Positions 27,245 through 36,085 are shown, counted from the first letter of the stretch. The stretch: 64,000 bases of DNA from Allobogoriella deserti (GCF_042680605.1 NZ_JBHUEE010000002.1:124001-188000), one strand, 5' to 3'. The notes: generated by a model not told the origin, from the letters alone. Numbers and translations: made by a program.

Positions 27245-28324
27245 CTGTCCGTCAAAACCCCGACCGTCTACGACGTCGCAGCGCAGGCGGGTGTCTCGAT
27301 TGCGACGGTCTCCCGTGTGTTCCGGCAACCGGAGGCCGTCCGTGAGGCGACCCGGGAGCGTGTCATGGCCGCGGTCCGCGAGCTGGGATACGTCCCGAGC
27401 GCCAGCGCGCGCGGACTGGCCGGACGGCGCACCTCCGTCCTGGGCCTGCTGCTGCCCGGACACGACGATCTCGAACCAGGGCGCTCCGCACCGGTCCGCT
27501 CGGGCGAGGTGGCGTTCATCGACGACCGGGCCGCCGCACTGACGCCCACGTCCCCGAATCTCTACTTCGACGAACTGCTGCGGGGCGTCGAGGTCGCGTC
27601 CTGGCGTGCCGGATACGCGCTGACCGTCACCGCAGGCCGGGGGATGAGCCGCGAGATGGTGCTCAGCGACATCGCCGGCCGGGTGGACGGACTGGCCGTC
27701 GTCGCTCGCACCCTCTCCGACGACCTCGTCTCCCGCACCGCCCGCCGCCTGCCCATCGTCGTCCTCGCGGGGACGGGGGCCGGCGGCGTCGATCACGTCG
27801 AGGTCGACAACCGCGGGGGGATGCGCGCACTGAGCCGCCACGTCCTCCAGGTCAAGCCCCCGGGCCCAGTGCTCTACCTCGAGGGCCCGCGCCAGTCCCC
27901 CGACGCCGAGGCGCGCGCTGCGGGCTTCGGTGAGGCCGTCGACGGAGCCGACGAGGACGTCCACCGCCGCCCGGCCGAGTTCACTCACGAGGGCGGCTAT
28001 GCCGCGACGGCGGACTTCCTGCGCGTCCGCCGCCCGGGCGCCGTGGTGGCCGCGAACGACCAGAGCGCCCTCGGCGCCCTCGACGCCCTGCGGCGGGTGG
28101 GCGTGCGCGTGCCCACCCAGTGCGTGGTCACCGGCTTCGACGGCATCGACGCCGGGCGCTACGCCAACCCGTCGCTGACGACGGTCCGCCAGCCGATGAC
28201 CGCGCTCGGCGAACGTGCCGTCGAGGTCCTCCTACGCAGGCTCGGCGAGCCCGAGCTTCCACCCTGCGGCCTTCAACTCCCGGTCGAGGTCCTCCTGCGC
28301 GACAGCTGCCCGCCTGCGGACTGA
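27245..28324 (+). CDS. LacI-family transcriptional regulator (CTG start)
   Basis: A 359-residue LacI/GalR repressor. The N-terminal helix-turn-helix and hinge read TVYDVAAQAGVSIATVSRVFRQPEAVREATRERVMAAVRELGYVPSASARGLAG. The periplasmic-binding-like effector domain follows (LYFDELLRGVEVASWRAGY, ANDQSALGALDALRRVGVRVP, VVTGFDGIDAGRYANPSLTTVRQP). About 30 extra residues sit between the usual GLLLPG strand and NLYFDELLRG. Starting at the first GTG (27317) would delete most of the helix-turn-helix, so I use CTG at 27245 behind a GGGAGG SD. The palindrome it probably binds is TGTATGCGCATACA, before the transporter operon and at the GH31 gene. The effector is likely a sugar. Confidence 0.85.
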   Translation: MSVKTPTVYDVAAQAGVSIATVSRVFRQPEAVREATRERVMAAVRELGYVPSASARGLAGRRTSVLGLLLPGHDDLEPGRSAPVRSGEVAFIDDRAAALTPTSPNLYFDELLRGVEVASWRAGYALTVTAGRGMSREMVLSDIAGRVDGLAVVARTLSDDLVSRTARRLPIVVLAGTGAGGVDHVEVDNRGGMRALSRHVLQVKPPGPVLYLEGPRQSPDAEARAAGFGEAVDGADEDVHRRPAEFTHEGGYAATADFLRVRRPGAVVAANDQSALGALDALRRVGVRVPTQCVVTGFDGIDAGRYANPSLTTVRQPMTALGERAVEVLLRRLGEPELPPCGLQLPVEVLLRDSCPPAD

Positions 28325-28372
28325 CGCTCCCTCGCCCGGACGGCAGGCCACCACCCCGCCCGAGCAGGCCGT

Positions 28373-28402
28373 TTGCCGAATGGCAATGTATGCGCATACA
28401 TT
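28373..28402 (+). promoter_or_regulatory. promoter of the cluster C transporter operon
   Basis: TTGCCG (28373-28378) and TACATT (28397-28402) are separated by 18 bp. The operator palindrome overlaps the spacer and the -10, so bound LacI would exclude RNA polymerase. The start codon lies about 50 nt downstream, behind an AAGGA SD. Confidence 0.6.
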
Positions 28403-28404
28403 GC
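28383..28404. promoter_or_regulatory. LacI-type operator, 22-bp perfect palindrome
   Basis: The inner 20 bp read CAATGTATGCGCATACATTG, and one further G/C pair extends the symmetry to 22 bp. It lies 60-80 bp downstream of the LacI stop. It shares the 14-bp core with the GH31 operator at 18944-18957. Perfect symmetry this long, placed over a promoter beside a LacI gene, is strong evidence for an operator. Confidence 0.85.
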
Positions 28405-28452
28405 TCGCATCGGCCGACGAAGCCGAGACAACGACGTGAAGGAATGAACGAC

Positions 28453-30117
28453 GTGGCAACGACGCAGAAGCGGCGCAGGTGGCGACTGGTACTGGCCACC
28501 GCGGTGGCCGTGGGGCTGGCGTTCGGCGGGTGCAGCGTCCAGATCCACAGCCGTCCGGACCCCTCGATCGGGGACGACACCCTGCTCGTGGCCGGCGACG
28601 CCGGGTCGCCGAACTTCGAGCGGAACTTCAACCCGTACCTGTCCAGCTCCCGGGCGGCCACCGACTACATCTACGAGCCGCTCATCATGATCAACCCACT
28701 CGACGGCGAGCAGAGCCCCTGGCTCGCGCGGGACTGGTCCCAGCCGGATCCGGCGACCATCGAGATGCAGCTGCGCCCGGACGTGACGTGGCAGGACGGC
28801 GAGCCGTTCACGGCCGAGGACGTCCTGTTCACCTTCCAGCTGCTGAAGAACAACCCGGCCATCGACCTCAACGGGGCGTGGAACCGCCTCGAATCCGTCG
28901 AGGCCGACGGGGACACCGTGACCTTTCACCTCAAAAGCGCGGACGTCCCGGCGGTCTCGGTCATCGGCAAGACCCTCATCGTGCCGGAGCACATCTGGGC
29001 CGACGTCGAGGACCCGTCCACCTGGCGCAACCAGGACCCGGTGGGCACCGGTCCGTTCACCGTCGGCAACTTCACCCCGCAGCAGTACAGCCTCGACAAG
29101 TACCACGACTACTGGCAGGCCGACACCGTCCGCATCGAGCACGTGGTGCTGCCCGCGGCGAACAAGGAGGTCGATCTGGTCACCCGCGGGTTCGATTTCG
29201 GGTACTCGTTCATGAGCGACGTCGAGGGCACCTGGGGCGCTGCCAACGAACACAACAAGTACTGGTTCCCGCCGGGCGGCACGATCAGCCTGCAACCCAA
29301 CCACGAGGTCGAGCCGTTCGACGACGTCGACGTGCGCCGTGGCCTCGCCCTAGCCCTGGACAAGGCGCGCATCGCCGAGGTCGCCGTCGAGGGCCACATG
29401 GACGTGGCTAGCCAGACCGGGCTCCTGCTGCCCAACCAGGAGGATCTGCTCGATCCGGTCATCCCGGACGACGGCATCATCGCCCAGGATCGCGAGGCCG
29501 CCATCGAGTCCTTCGAGGAGGCCGGCTTCAGCTACGACGGCACGACCATGCGCGAACCCGACGGGCAGCCGTTCAGCTTCTCGATCATGACGGCCAACGG
29601 GTACACCGACGCATTGCGCGCGTGCCAGGAGATCCAACGGCAGCTGCGCCGCATCGGCATCGAGGTCACCATCGAGGCGCCGCAGGCCGCCGCCAAGGAG
29701 TCCGCGATGAGCAACGGCGACTTCGAGACGGCCATCAACTCCTCCGGTGGAGGCGACGCGTACCAGGGCTACAACAATCTGCTGTCCTCGGAGTTCTACG
29801 CCCCGGTGGGCGAAGCGTCGCAGAACAACCGCATCCGTTTCCGTGACGACCACGTCGACGATCTGCTGCAGCAGTACCGCCGCACCACCGACGAGGCAGC
29901 GCAGCGGGAGATCATCACCGGCCTGCAGCACGAGTTCTACGACCAGGTCCCGGTCATCTCGCTCTACTACGGAGCGCTCTGGGGCCTGTACAACGACGGG
30001 CGTTTCACCGGCTGGCCCACGGAGGAGGACCCGTACGCCCCGCTGCAGACCTGGGGATCGAGCCTGTTGCTGATCATGACCCACCTGCGGCCCGTCGAAG
30101 GCGCGGGTGACCAGTGA
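28453..30117 (+). CDS. family 5 solute-binding lipoprotein (oligosaccharide or peptide)
   Basis: A 554-residue cluster C (SBP_bac_5) binding protein. A basic N-terminus and hydrophobic segment end at Cys27 in LAFGGC, so it is a lipoprotein. The large domain contains YIYEPLIMINPLDGEQSPWLARDW, VTWQDGEPFTAEDVLFTFQLL and DPVGTGPFTVGNF, all landmarks of the DppA/OppA family. The family also serves beta-glucosides and xyloglucan or cello-oligosaccharides, as in Thermotoga and plant-associated actinobacteria. With GH1, GH31 and a LacI regulator around it, a glycoside is more likely than a peptide. I prefer GTG 28453 (AAGGA 9 nt upstream) over ATG 28444, which abuts the SD. Predicted LacI control. 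Confidence 0.88.
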   Translation: MATTQKRRRWRLVLATAVAVGLAFGGCSVQIHSRPDPSIGDDTLLVAGDAGSPNFERNFNPYLSSSRAATDYIYEPLIMINPLDGEQSPWLARDWSQPDPATIEMQLRPDVTWQDGEPFTAEDVLFTFQLLKNNPAIDLNGAWNRLESVEADGDTVTFHLKSADVPAVSVIGKTLIVPEHIWADVEDPSTWRNQDPVGTGPFTVGNFTPQQYSLDKYHDYWQADTVRIEHVVLPAANKEVDLVTRGFDFGYSFMSDVEGTWGAANEHNKYWFPPGGTISLQPNHEVEPFDDVDVRRGLALALDKARIAEVAVEGHMDVASQTGLLLPNQEDLLDPVIPDDGIIAQDREAAIESFEEAGFSYDGTTMREPDGQPFSFSIMTANGYTDALRACQEIQRQLRRIGIEVTIEAPQAAAKESAMSNGDFETAINSSGGGDAYQGYNNLLSSEFYAPVGEASQNNRIRFRDDHVDDLLQQYRRTTDEAAQREIITGLQHEFYDQVPVISLYYGALWGLYNDGRFTGWPTEEDPYAPLQTWGSSLLLIMTHLRPVEGAGDQ

Positions 30118-31094
30118 GGTACGCGCTGCAGAAGGTCGGCCTGTTCCTGCTCACACTGTGGGCGGCCGTCAGCCTCAACTTCCTCCTCCCCCGTCTCATG
30201 CCCGGGTCCCCTACCGACGCCGCGATCGCCCGGCTCAGTGAGAACGGACCGGTCACCGAGGCCACCCGCGCGGCGATCGAGGCGCAGCTCGGCATCCCGG
30301 GCGGAAGCCTGTGGAGCCAGTACGTCGCCTACCTGGGTCAGGTGGTCCGCCTCGACTTCGGCAACTCCTACGCCTTCTATCCGGAGCCCGTCGCCGCCCT
30401 CATCGGCCAGGCCCTGCCGTACACGCTGGTGCTCGTCGGCGCGGTGACGGTCCTGGCCTTCGTCGTCGGGACACTGCTAGGGGTACTGGCGGCCTGGCGG
30501 CGAGGCACGTGGCTGGATGCGCTGCCCACCGTGGGCGGCTCCTTCGTCAACACCTTCCCGTACTTCTGGACGGCGCTGCTGCTGCTGTTCGTGCTGGGCT
30601 ACCTCTGGCACCTCTTCCCCAGCTCCGGCGCCTATTCCGCCACCGCCGTACCGGACCTGTCCTGGGAGTTCCTCGGGGACGCGCTCTACCATGCGGCGCT
30701 CCCGGCTCTGACGATGTTCGTCACGTCCCTCGGCGGGTGGATCATCGGCATGCGGAACGCGATGATCAACACTCTCGGCGACGACTACGTCACCTTCGCC
30801 GAGGCGAACGGGCTGCGCGGACGCACCGTGGCGCTGCGGTACGCCGCGCGGAACGCGATCCTGCCGAACCTCACCGGGTTCGGTCTGGCCCTGGGGGGCG
30901 TCGTCGGCGGCTCCATCCTCGTCGAGCAGGTCTTCAGCTACCCGGGCATCGGTTACCTGCTCTTCAACGCGGTGCTCGGCCAGGACTACCCGCTCATGCA
31001 GGCCCTCTTCCTCATGATCACCGTCAGCGTGCTCGTCGCGAATCTCGTGGTCGACCTGTTGTACGGCGTTCTCGACCCAAGGACACGACGATGA
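30114..31094 (+). CDS. oligopeptide-type ABC permease (DppB-like)
   Basis: A 326-residue permease with six helices. It opens with the DppB-type N-terminal helix (YALQKVGLFLLTLWAAVSLNFLLPRLMPGSP), followed by a large external loop containing EAQLGIPGGSLWSQYVAYLGQVVRLDFGNSY. The coupling loop is FAEANGLRGRTVALRYAARNAILPNLTGFGLALGG and the last helices include FSYPGIGYLLFNAVLGQDYPLMQALFLM. The GTG start overlaps the binding-protein stop by 4 nt and its stop overlaps the next start, so the four importer genes are coupled. It should form a heterodimeric channel with the DppC-like partner. Confidence 0.92.
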   Translation: MRYALQKVGLFLLTLWAAVSLNFLLPRLMPGSPTDAAIARLSENGPVTEATRAAIEAQLGIPGGSLWSQYVAYLGQVVRLDFGNSYAFYPEPVAALIGQALPYTLVLVGAVTVLAFVVGTLLGVLAAWRRGTWLDALPTVGGSFVNTFPYFWTALLLLFVLGYLWHLFPSSGAYSATAVPDLSWEFLGDALYHAALPALTMFVTSLGGWIIGMRNAMINTLGDDYVTFAEANGLRGRTVALRYAARNAILPNLTGFGLALGGVVGGSILVEQVFSYPGIGYLLFNAVLGQDYPLMQALFLMITVSVLVANLVVDLLYGVLDPRTRR

Positions 31095-32041
31095 ACTCTG
31101 CGACGACGCATGACCCGACCGAGCCGCTGACCGACCGTGGACGTGGTCCGGTAACCGGGGGGCAGCAGGCACCGGGGCGGTTCGTCTCACTCGCCCGCGC
31201 CGGGCGGACCATCTGGGGCAACCGCAAAGCACGAGCCGGTGTCATCATCCTCGGCGTTTTCGTGGTGATGGCGCTCGTCGCACCCGTGCTGGCGCCCTAC
31301 TCCCCCACCGACAACAGCTTCGAGCGCAGCATGGACGCCTCCGGCGCCCACTGGCTCGGCACCACGGCGGCCGGCGAGGACGTGCTCAGCCAGCTCATCT
31401 ACGGCGCGCGCATCTCGTTGCTGGTCGGGTTCGGTGCCGGTGGCATCGCGACAGTCATCGGCGTCCTCGTCGGCCTGACCTGGGGATACATCTCCGGGCT
31501 GCCGGCCGACATCGTGAACTTCGTGGTCAACCTCTTCCTGGTGATCCCGGGCCTGCCGCTGATGATCGTCATCGCCGCCTACCTCCAGAACGGCGGCATC
31601 GCCGTGATCATCGCGGTCATCGCGATCACCGGCTGGGCCTGGGGTGCGCGCGTGATGCGCAGTCAGACCAGGTCGCTCCGGTCGCGTGACTTCGTCCAGG
31701 CTGCCAGGTTCTCCGGGGATCGGGCACCGCGGATCATCTTCCGGGAGATCCTGCCGAACATGACCTCGATCATCGCGGGCGGCTTCTTCGGCTCTGCGAC
31801 CGCGGCGATCCTCGCCGAGGCGGGCCTGGAGTTCCTCGGGCTCGGGGACAGCTCGATCGTTACCTGGGGCACGATGCTCTACTGGTCGCAGAATTCCAAC
31901 GCGCTGCTGTCCGGCCAGTGGGCGCTGCTCTTCGCTCCTGGTCTCGCCATCGCCCTGCTGGCGACATCGCTGACGCTGATCAACTTCGGCGTCGACGGCA
32001 TCAGTAATCCTCGGCTGCGCGAAGGGAGCACGGGTCGATGA
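31091..32041 (+). CDS. oligopeptide-type ABC permease (DppC-like)
   Basis: A 316-residue partner permease. The cytoplasmic N-terminus of about 45 residues leads to helix 1 (GVIILGVFVVMALVAPVLAPYSPTD), followed by the DppC hallmark HWLGTTAAGEDVLSQLIYGARISLLVGFGAG. The coupling loop is FVQAARFSGDRAPRIIFREILPNMTSIIAGGFF, and EAGLEFLGLGDSSIVTWGTML completes the family pattern. Its ends overlap both neighbours by 4 nt. No unusual residues are seen. Confidence 0.92.
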   Translation: MNSATTHDPTEPLTDRGRGPVTGGQQAPGRFVSLARAGRTIWGNRKARAGVIILGVFVVMALVAPVLAPYSPTDNSFERSMDASGAHWLGTTAAGEDVLSQLIYGARISLLVGFGAGGIATVIGVLVGLTWGYISGLPADIVNFVVNLFLVIPGLPLMIVIAAYLQNGGIAVIIAVIAITGWAWGARVMRSQTRSLRSRDFVQAARFSGDRAPRIIFREILPNMTSIIAGGFFGSATAAILAEAGLEFLGLGDSSIVTWGTMLYWSQNSNALLSGQWALLFAPGLAIALLATSLTLINFGVDGISNPRLREGSTGR

Positions 32042-33861
32042 GCGAGCAGAGGAGCACGACGGTTTCGGATCCGATCCTGCGCGTCGAGGATCTCTCGGTG
32101 GTGTACGAACCGGTCGGTGCGCCGACCACGCACGCCGTGACGGACGTCTCGTTCGACATCGGACGTGGCGAGTTCGTCGGCCTGGTCGGCGAGTCCGGTT
32201 CGGGCAAGTCCACGCTGGGATTCGCGATCACCAAGCTGGCGAAACCGCCGGCGCGCATCAGCGGCGGGCGCATCCTCTTCCAGGGCCGCGACATCGCGCC
32301 GCTGTCCGCGGAGGAGCTGCGGGTGCAGCGTCGCGGCGGTTTCGCCATGGTGCTCCAGTCCGGCATGAACGCGCTCAACCCGGTGCGCACGATCCGCAAC
32401 CACTTCCGCGACATCTTCGCGGCCCACGGCCACGTCCCGGCCGCCAGACGTGAGGAGCGTGCTCGCGAGCTGGTGGCCAAGGTCGAGCTGGAGGAGTCCG
32501 TGCTCGAGCGGTATCCCGACGAGCTCTCGGGTGGCATGCGTCAGCGCGTCACGATCGCCCTCGCGCTCTCGCTCGAGCCGCAGCTGATGGTCTTCGACGA
32601 GCCGACCACGGCGCTGGACGTCCTGGTCCAGCACGCCGTGATGGACACCATCCGGGACCTGCAGCGTGCCGAAGGGTTCACGGCCGTCCTCATCAGCCAC
32701 GACCTCGGCGTCGTGCTGGAGTCGGCCCAGCGCGTGCTGGTCATGCACGACGGCGAGATCGTCGAGGACGCCCCGAGCGGCCGGATCCTCCACGAGCCAC
32801 AGCACGACTACACCCGCATGCTGCTCGGCCACTATGCCGACCCGCGGGCCGAGATCGTCACTCTCCCGGGGCTCGAGGATCGTGCCGTCGTCGACCGCGA
32901 CGATCCGGGCACGAACGGATCAGCGTCGGACGGGGATCCCGTTGCGCACGACCGCGGGCCGGGGCAGGCCGACGGCCGAGACCACGTCTCCGGCGGCCCC
33001 CGCGAGGACGCGATGAGCCGGTTCGCAACTCCTGGCGCCGAAACGGGCGGGGCACGGCGCGGCGAGCGAGCCCTGACCGTCGAGCACGTCTCGAAGGTCT
33101 ACCCGCCGCCGCGTCGCCGCGCGGCGGCGGTCCAGGCCGTCGACGACGTCTCCTTCACCCTGGAGCCCGGTGCCGCCCTGGCCCTGGTGGGACAGAGCGG
33201 CAGTGGTAAGTCCACGATCGCGAAGATGCTCACGGGTGTGGAGCGCCCGACGTCCGGCAGTATCCGGTTCGGGGACGTCTCGGTCGGCGATCTTCCCCGC
33301 CGCAGGCTGCGCGTCCTGCGCCGGGACATGCAGATGGTCTTCCAGGACCCGTACGCGGCCCTGAACCCGCTGCACACCGTGGAGTACGCACTGACCCGCC
33401 CGGTGGTCAACCTCGCTGGGCTCAGGGGCCGCGACGCCCGACGTCGCGTCCTCGAGCTCCTGGAGACGGTGGGACTGACGCCGGTGGAGGAGTTCGCCGC
33501 CAAGCTGCCACACCAGCTCTCCGGCGGCCAGCGTCAACGCGTGGTGATCGCCCGGGCGCTCGCCTGCGACCCGCAGGTGATCATTGCCGACGAGCCGGTC
33601 TCCATGCTCGACGTCTCACTGCGCGCCGGCGTGCTGCAACTGCTGCGGGACTTGCGTCAGCGTTGGGGAGTCTCGCTGCTGTACATCACCCACGATCTCC
33701 TCAGCGCGCGCCTCATCACTGACGACATCCTCGTGCTCAGTCAGGGCCGCGTGGTCGAATCCGGTCCGACGGCGAGGGTGATGCGCCACCCCGAGCACGA
33801 GTACACGACCGCCCTGTTGGACGCCATCCCGAACCCCGCGCGTATCCATGGAGCCGCATGA
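32038..33861 (+). CDS. fused double ATPase of the cluster C importer (DppD-DppF type)
   Basis: A 607-residue protein with two complete ABC ATPase domains in one chain. Domain 1 (about residues 15-275) has Walker A GESGSGKST, signature LSGGMRQRV and Walker B LMVFDEPTTALDV. Domain 2 (about 340-600) has GQSGSGKST, LSGGQRQRV and VIIADEPVSMLDV. An acidic, low-complexity linker of about 60 residues joins them. An internal ATG at about 33013 suggests that separate dppD and dppF genes were fused. The Cys-containing oligopeptide C-terminal extension is missing, unlike in many peptide transporters. Both ends overlap neighbouring genes. It would energise the DppB/DppC-like pair. Confidence 0.92.
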   Translation: MSEQRSTTVSDPILRVEDLSVVYEPVGAPTTHAVTDVSFDIGRGEFVGLVGESGSGKSTLGFAITKLAKPPARISGGRILFQGRDIAPLSAEELRVQRRGGFAMVLQSGMNALNPVRTIRNHFRDIFAAHGHVPAARREERARELVAKVELEESVLERYPDELSGGMRQRVTIALALSLEPQLMVFDEPTTALDVLVQHAVMDTIRDLQRAEGFTAVLISHDLGVVLESAQRVLVMHDGEIVEDAPSGRILHEPQHDYTRMLLGHYADPRAEIVTLPGLEDRAVVDRDDPGTNGSASDGDPVAHDRGPGQADGRDHVSGGPREDAMSRFATPGAETGGARRGERALTVEHVSKVYPPPRRRAAAVQAVDDVSFTLEPGAALALVGQSGSGKSTIAKMLTGVERPTSGSIRFGDVSVGDLPRRRLRVLRRDMQMVFQDPYAALNPLHTVEYALTRPVVNLAGLRGRDARRRVLELLETVGLTPVEEFAAKLPHQLSGGQRQRVVIARALACDPQVIIADEPVSMLDVSLRAGVLQLLRDLRQRWGVSLLYITHDLLSARLITDDILVLSQGRVVESGPTARVMRHPEHEYTTALLDAIPNPARIHGAA

Positions 33862-34759
33862 CCCCCGGTCATACCCACGGCAAGCACTCCGGCCGGAGCA
33901 GGCTGGCCACTCTGCCCGCGCGCCCTCCCTATGGCGAGCTGACGCTGGCCCCCTTCGTGGAGACGGTCGAGATCGCCATGCCGTACGGGGCACTCTCGGG
34001 CGCACGCGTGCTGCCCGACGGCGACCCGCTCGGGACCGTTCTCCTGGTGCCCGGATACACAGGGTCGAAGGAGGACTTCCGCAGCCTGCTGCCGATCCTG
34101 CGCAAGCGCGGCTGGGCCGCGCTGGCGATCAGCCGGGTCGGACAGGCAGATTCGACCGACCCCCAGGACCCTGCGGCCTACACACTGGACGCCGAGGCGG
34201 GCGACGTCGTCACCGTCGCGCAGCAGCTCGACGGCGGTCCCGTGCACCTGCTCGGCCACAGCCTGGGCGGCGTGATCGGGCGTGCGGCCGTCATCGCGCG
34301 GCCGGAGTTGTTCGCCTCCGTCACCCTGCTGTGCTCCGGCCCGCGAGGCTGGCCGCACCGGAAGCTGCGGGAACGCGTGCTCGCCGCGGGACCGGGCAAC
34401 CGGGCACTGTGGGAGGCCGGGAACCCGCGGTGGATCGGGATCGATGAGTCGGAGATGGACCCGGACACCCGGTTCGTCCGTCGGCGTCTGCTCGACACCT
34501 CACCGCTGAGCATTGTCGGAGGAGGCGAGATTCTCGAAGTCGCCGACGACCGCACGGACGCGTTGGGGGCCACCGGTGTCCCCGCGCACGTGGTGCGGGC
34601 GAGACCGACGAGCACTGGCCCTCGAGTTGGCAGGCCGAGATGGCCGAGCGCCTCGGCGCACCCTACTCGGTGGTTCCAGGGGCCGACCACTCCCCCGCGC
34701 TGGAGAACCCCGGCGCGACCGCCGAGATCCTCACCTCGTTCTGGAGCCGCCACCGCTAG
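33858..34759 (+). pseudogene. alpha/beta hydrolase with a frameshift near the 3' end
   Basis: An alpha/beta hydrolase of about 300 residues, fifth gene of the transporter operon. The N-terminal two thirds are intact: TVLLVPGYTGSKEDFRSLLPIL supplies the oxyanion region and LLGHSLGGVIGRA contains the nucleophile Ser. At about 34596-34600 (GTGCGGGCGAG) the frame breaks. Reading on in the original frame gives Arg/Pro-rich nonsense to 34901. The -1 frame continues as ETDEHWPSSWQAEMAERLG, then GADHSPALENPGATAEIL and a stop at 34759, restoring the expected C-terminus with the catalytic His (ADHSP). One G missing from a GGGG run would explain it. It could be a true mutation, phase variation or a sequencing error. 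If intact, it would be an esterase or lipase. Confidence 0.75.
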
Positions 34760-34868
34760 AGAACACGCAGAGATGTCACTGCCTGTCGCCGTGACCGCTC
34801 CGGCGGCCGGGCGGACAGGACACCACCCATGTCATGCAGGACCGGGGCGACGCCGACGGCACCGTCCC

Positions 34869-34887
34869 CGCCCGGCTGAGCCGGGCG
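34869..34887. terminator. GC hairpin before the GH1 gene
   Basis: CGCCCGGC-TGA-GCCGGGCG, an 8-bp perfect stem with a 3-nt loop in the 152-bp gap between the hydrolase and GH1 genes. No U-tract follows, so it may act as an attenuator or mRNA-stability element rather than a full terminator. It ends 24 nt before the GH1 start. Confidence 0.45.
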
Positions 34888-34911
34888 CCACGATCAGATG
34901 AACGGAGCACT

Positions 34912-36081
34912 GTGCTTTCCTTCCCCGACGGCTTCCTCTGGGGCGCCGCCACCGCCGGCCACCAGATCGAGGGCAACAACATCAACTCGAACTGGTGGGT
35001 GCACGAGCACGAGCCGGACACGCACATCGTCGAGCCGAGCGGCGATGCCGCGGACAGCTACCACCGCTACGCCGAGGACATCAAGATCCTCGCGGACCTC
35101 GGGCTGAACTCCTACCGGTTCTCGATCGAGTGGTCCCGGATCGAGCCCGAGCGCGGCGTGGTCTCCAAGGCCGAGCTGGCGCACTATCGCCGAATGATCG
35201 ACACATGCCTCGAGCACGGCGTCGAGCCGATCGTCACCCTCATGCACTTCACCGTGCCGCGGTGGTTCGAACGGGACGGATTCTGGCGTGCCGGCGACGC
35301 CCCGGATCTGTTCGCGCGCTACACCGAGACGGTGCTGCCCATCCTGCAGGGCGTGCGCTATGTCTGCACCATCAACGAGCCGAACATCGCTGCGATGATC
35401 GCCGGCGGCGAGGACGCGAAGAACCTGGTGGCGCACGGTCTGGCGTTCCCCGATCTGCACGTGGCCGACCAGCTGCTCGCGTCCCACCGGCGCAGCCGCG
35501 AGGTGCTCTCCGCGGTACCCGGTCTGCGGTCCGGGTGGACCGTCGCGACACAGGCGTTCCATGCGACCGGGGAGGAAGGCAGCGCCGAGAAGCTCCAGGA
35601 GTACGGCTATCCTCGGGACTTCTGGTACCTGGAGAACAGTGCCGGTGACGACTTCCTGGGCGTACAGGCCTACACCCGTACCTTCATCGGCCCGGACGGC
35701 CCGTTGCCCACTTCCCCGGAGAGGGAGACCACACTGACCGGCTGGGAGTTCTTCCCCCCGGCCGCCGAGCTCGGGCTACGCAGCGCGTGGGAGCTGTCGG
35801 GGCAGGTGCCGTTGATGATCACCGAGAACGGCATCGCCACCAGTGACGACACCCGCCGGATCGCCTACACGCAGGGTGCCCTTGAGGGCGTGCACCGGGC
35901 GATCTCCGACGGCATCGACGTGCGCGGCTATCAGCACTGGAGTCTCCTGGACAACTACGAGTGGGCGAGCGGCTACCGCCCGACGTTCGGCCTCATCGGG
36001 TGGGACAGCGAGACCTTCCAGCGGCACATCAAGCCCTCGGCGCGTTGGTACGGCGCCGTCGCGCGGGCCAACGCCCTCTGA
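34912..36081 (+). CDS. glycoside hydrolase family 1 beta-glycosidase
   Basis: A 389-residue GH1 enzyme, compact compared with the usual 440-470. The N-terminus FPDGFLWGAATAGHQIEGNN is the GH1 signature. The acid/base is Glu156 in TINEPN and the nucleophile Glu305 in MITENG. GYQHWSLLDNYEWASGYRPTFGLI forms the aglycone-site strand and is well preserved. No signal peptide is present, so it acts in the cytoplasm on imported glycoside. Likely activities are beta-glucosidase, beta-galactosidase or beta-fucosidase. The shortening lies mostly in mid-barrel loops, which could widen the active site. The GTG start has CGGAG 4 nt upstream. It is the last gene of the LacI-controlled operon by position. 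Confidence 0.92.
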   Translation: MLSFPDGFLWGAATAGHQIEGNNINSNWWVHEHEPDTHIVEPSGDAADSYHRYAEDIKILADLGLNSYRFSIEWSRIEPERGVVSKAELAHYRRMIDTCLEHGVEPIVTLMHFTVPRWFERDGFWRAGDAPDLFARYTETVLPILQGVRYVCTINEPNIAAMIAGGEDAKNLVAHGLAFPDLHVADQLLASHRRSREVLSAVPGLRSGWTVATQAFHATGEEGSAEKLQEYGYPRDFWYLENSAGDDFLGVQAYTRTFIGPDGPLPTSPERETTLTGWEFFPPAAELGLRSAWELSGQVPLMITENGIATSDDTRRIAYTQGALEGVHRAISDGIDVRGYQHWSLLDNYEWASGYRPTFGLIGWDSETFQRHIKPSARWYGAVARANAL

Positions 36082-36085
36082 CCGG

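Noticed and set aside
34590..34605. Programmed -1 ribosomal frameshifting in the hydrolase
   Set aside because: No X-XXY-YYZ slippery heptamer or nearby upstream SD stimulator is present. A lost base is simpler.
34598..34901. Original-frame continuation of the alpha/beta hydrolase to 34901
   Set aside because: After the break the translation is Arg/Pro/Thr-rich and lacks the catalytic His. The -1 frame gives the proper hydrolase ending, so the longer frame is not the real gene end.
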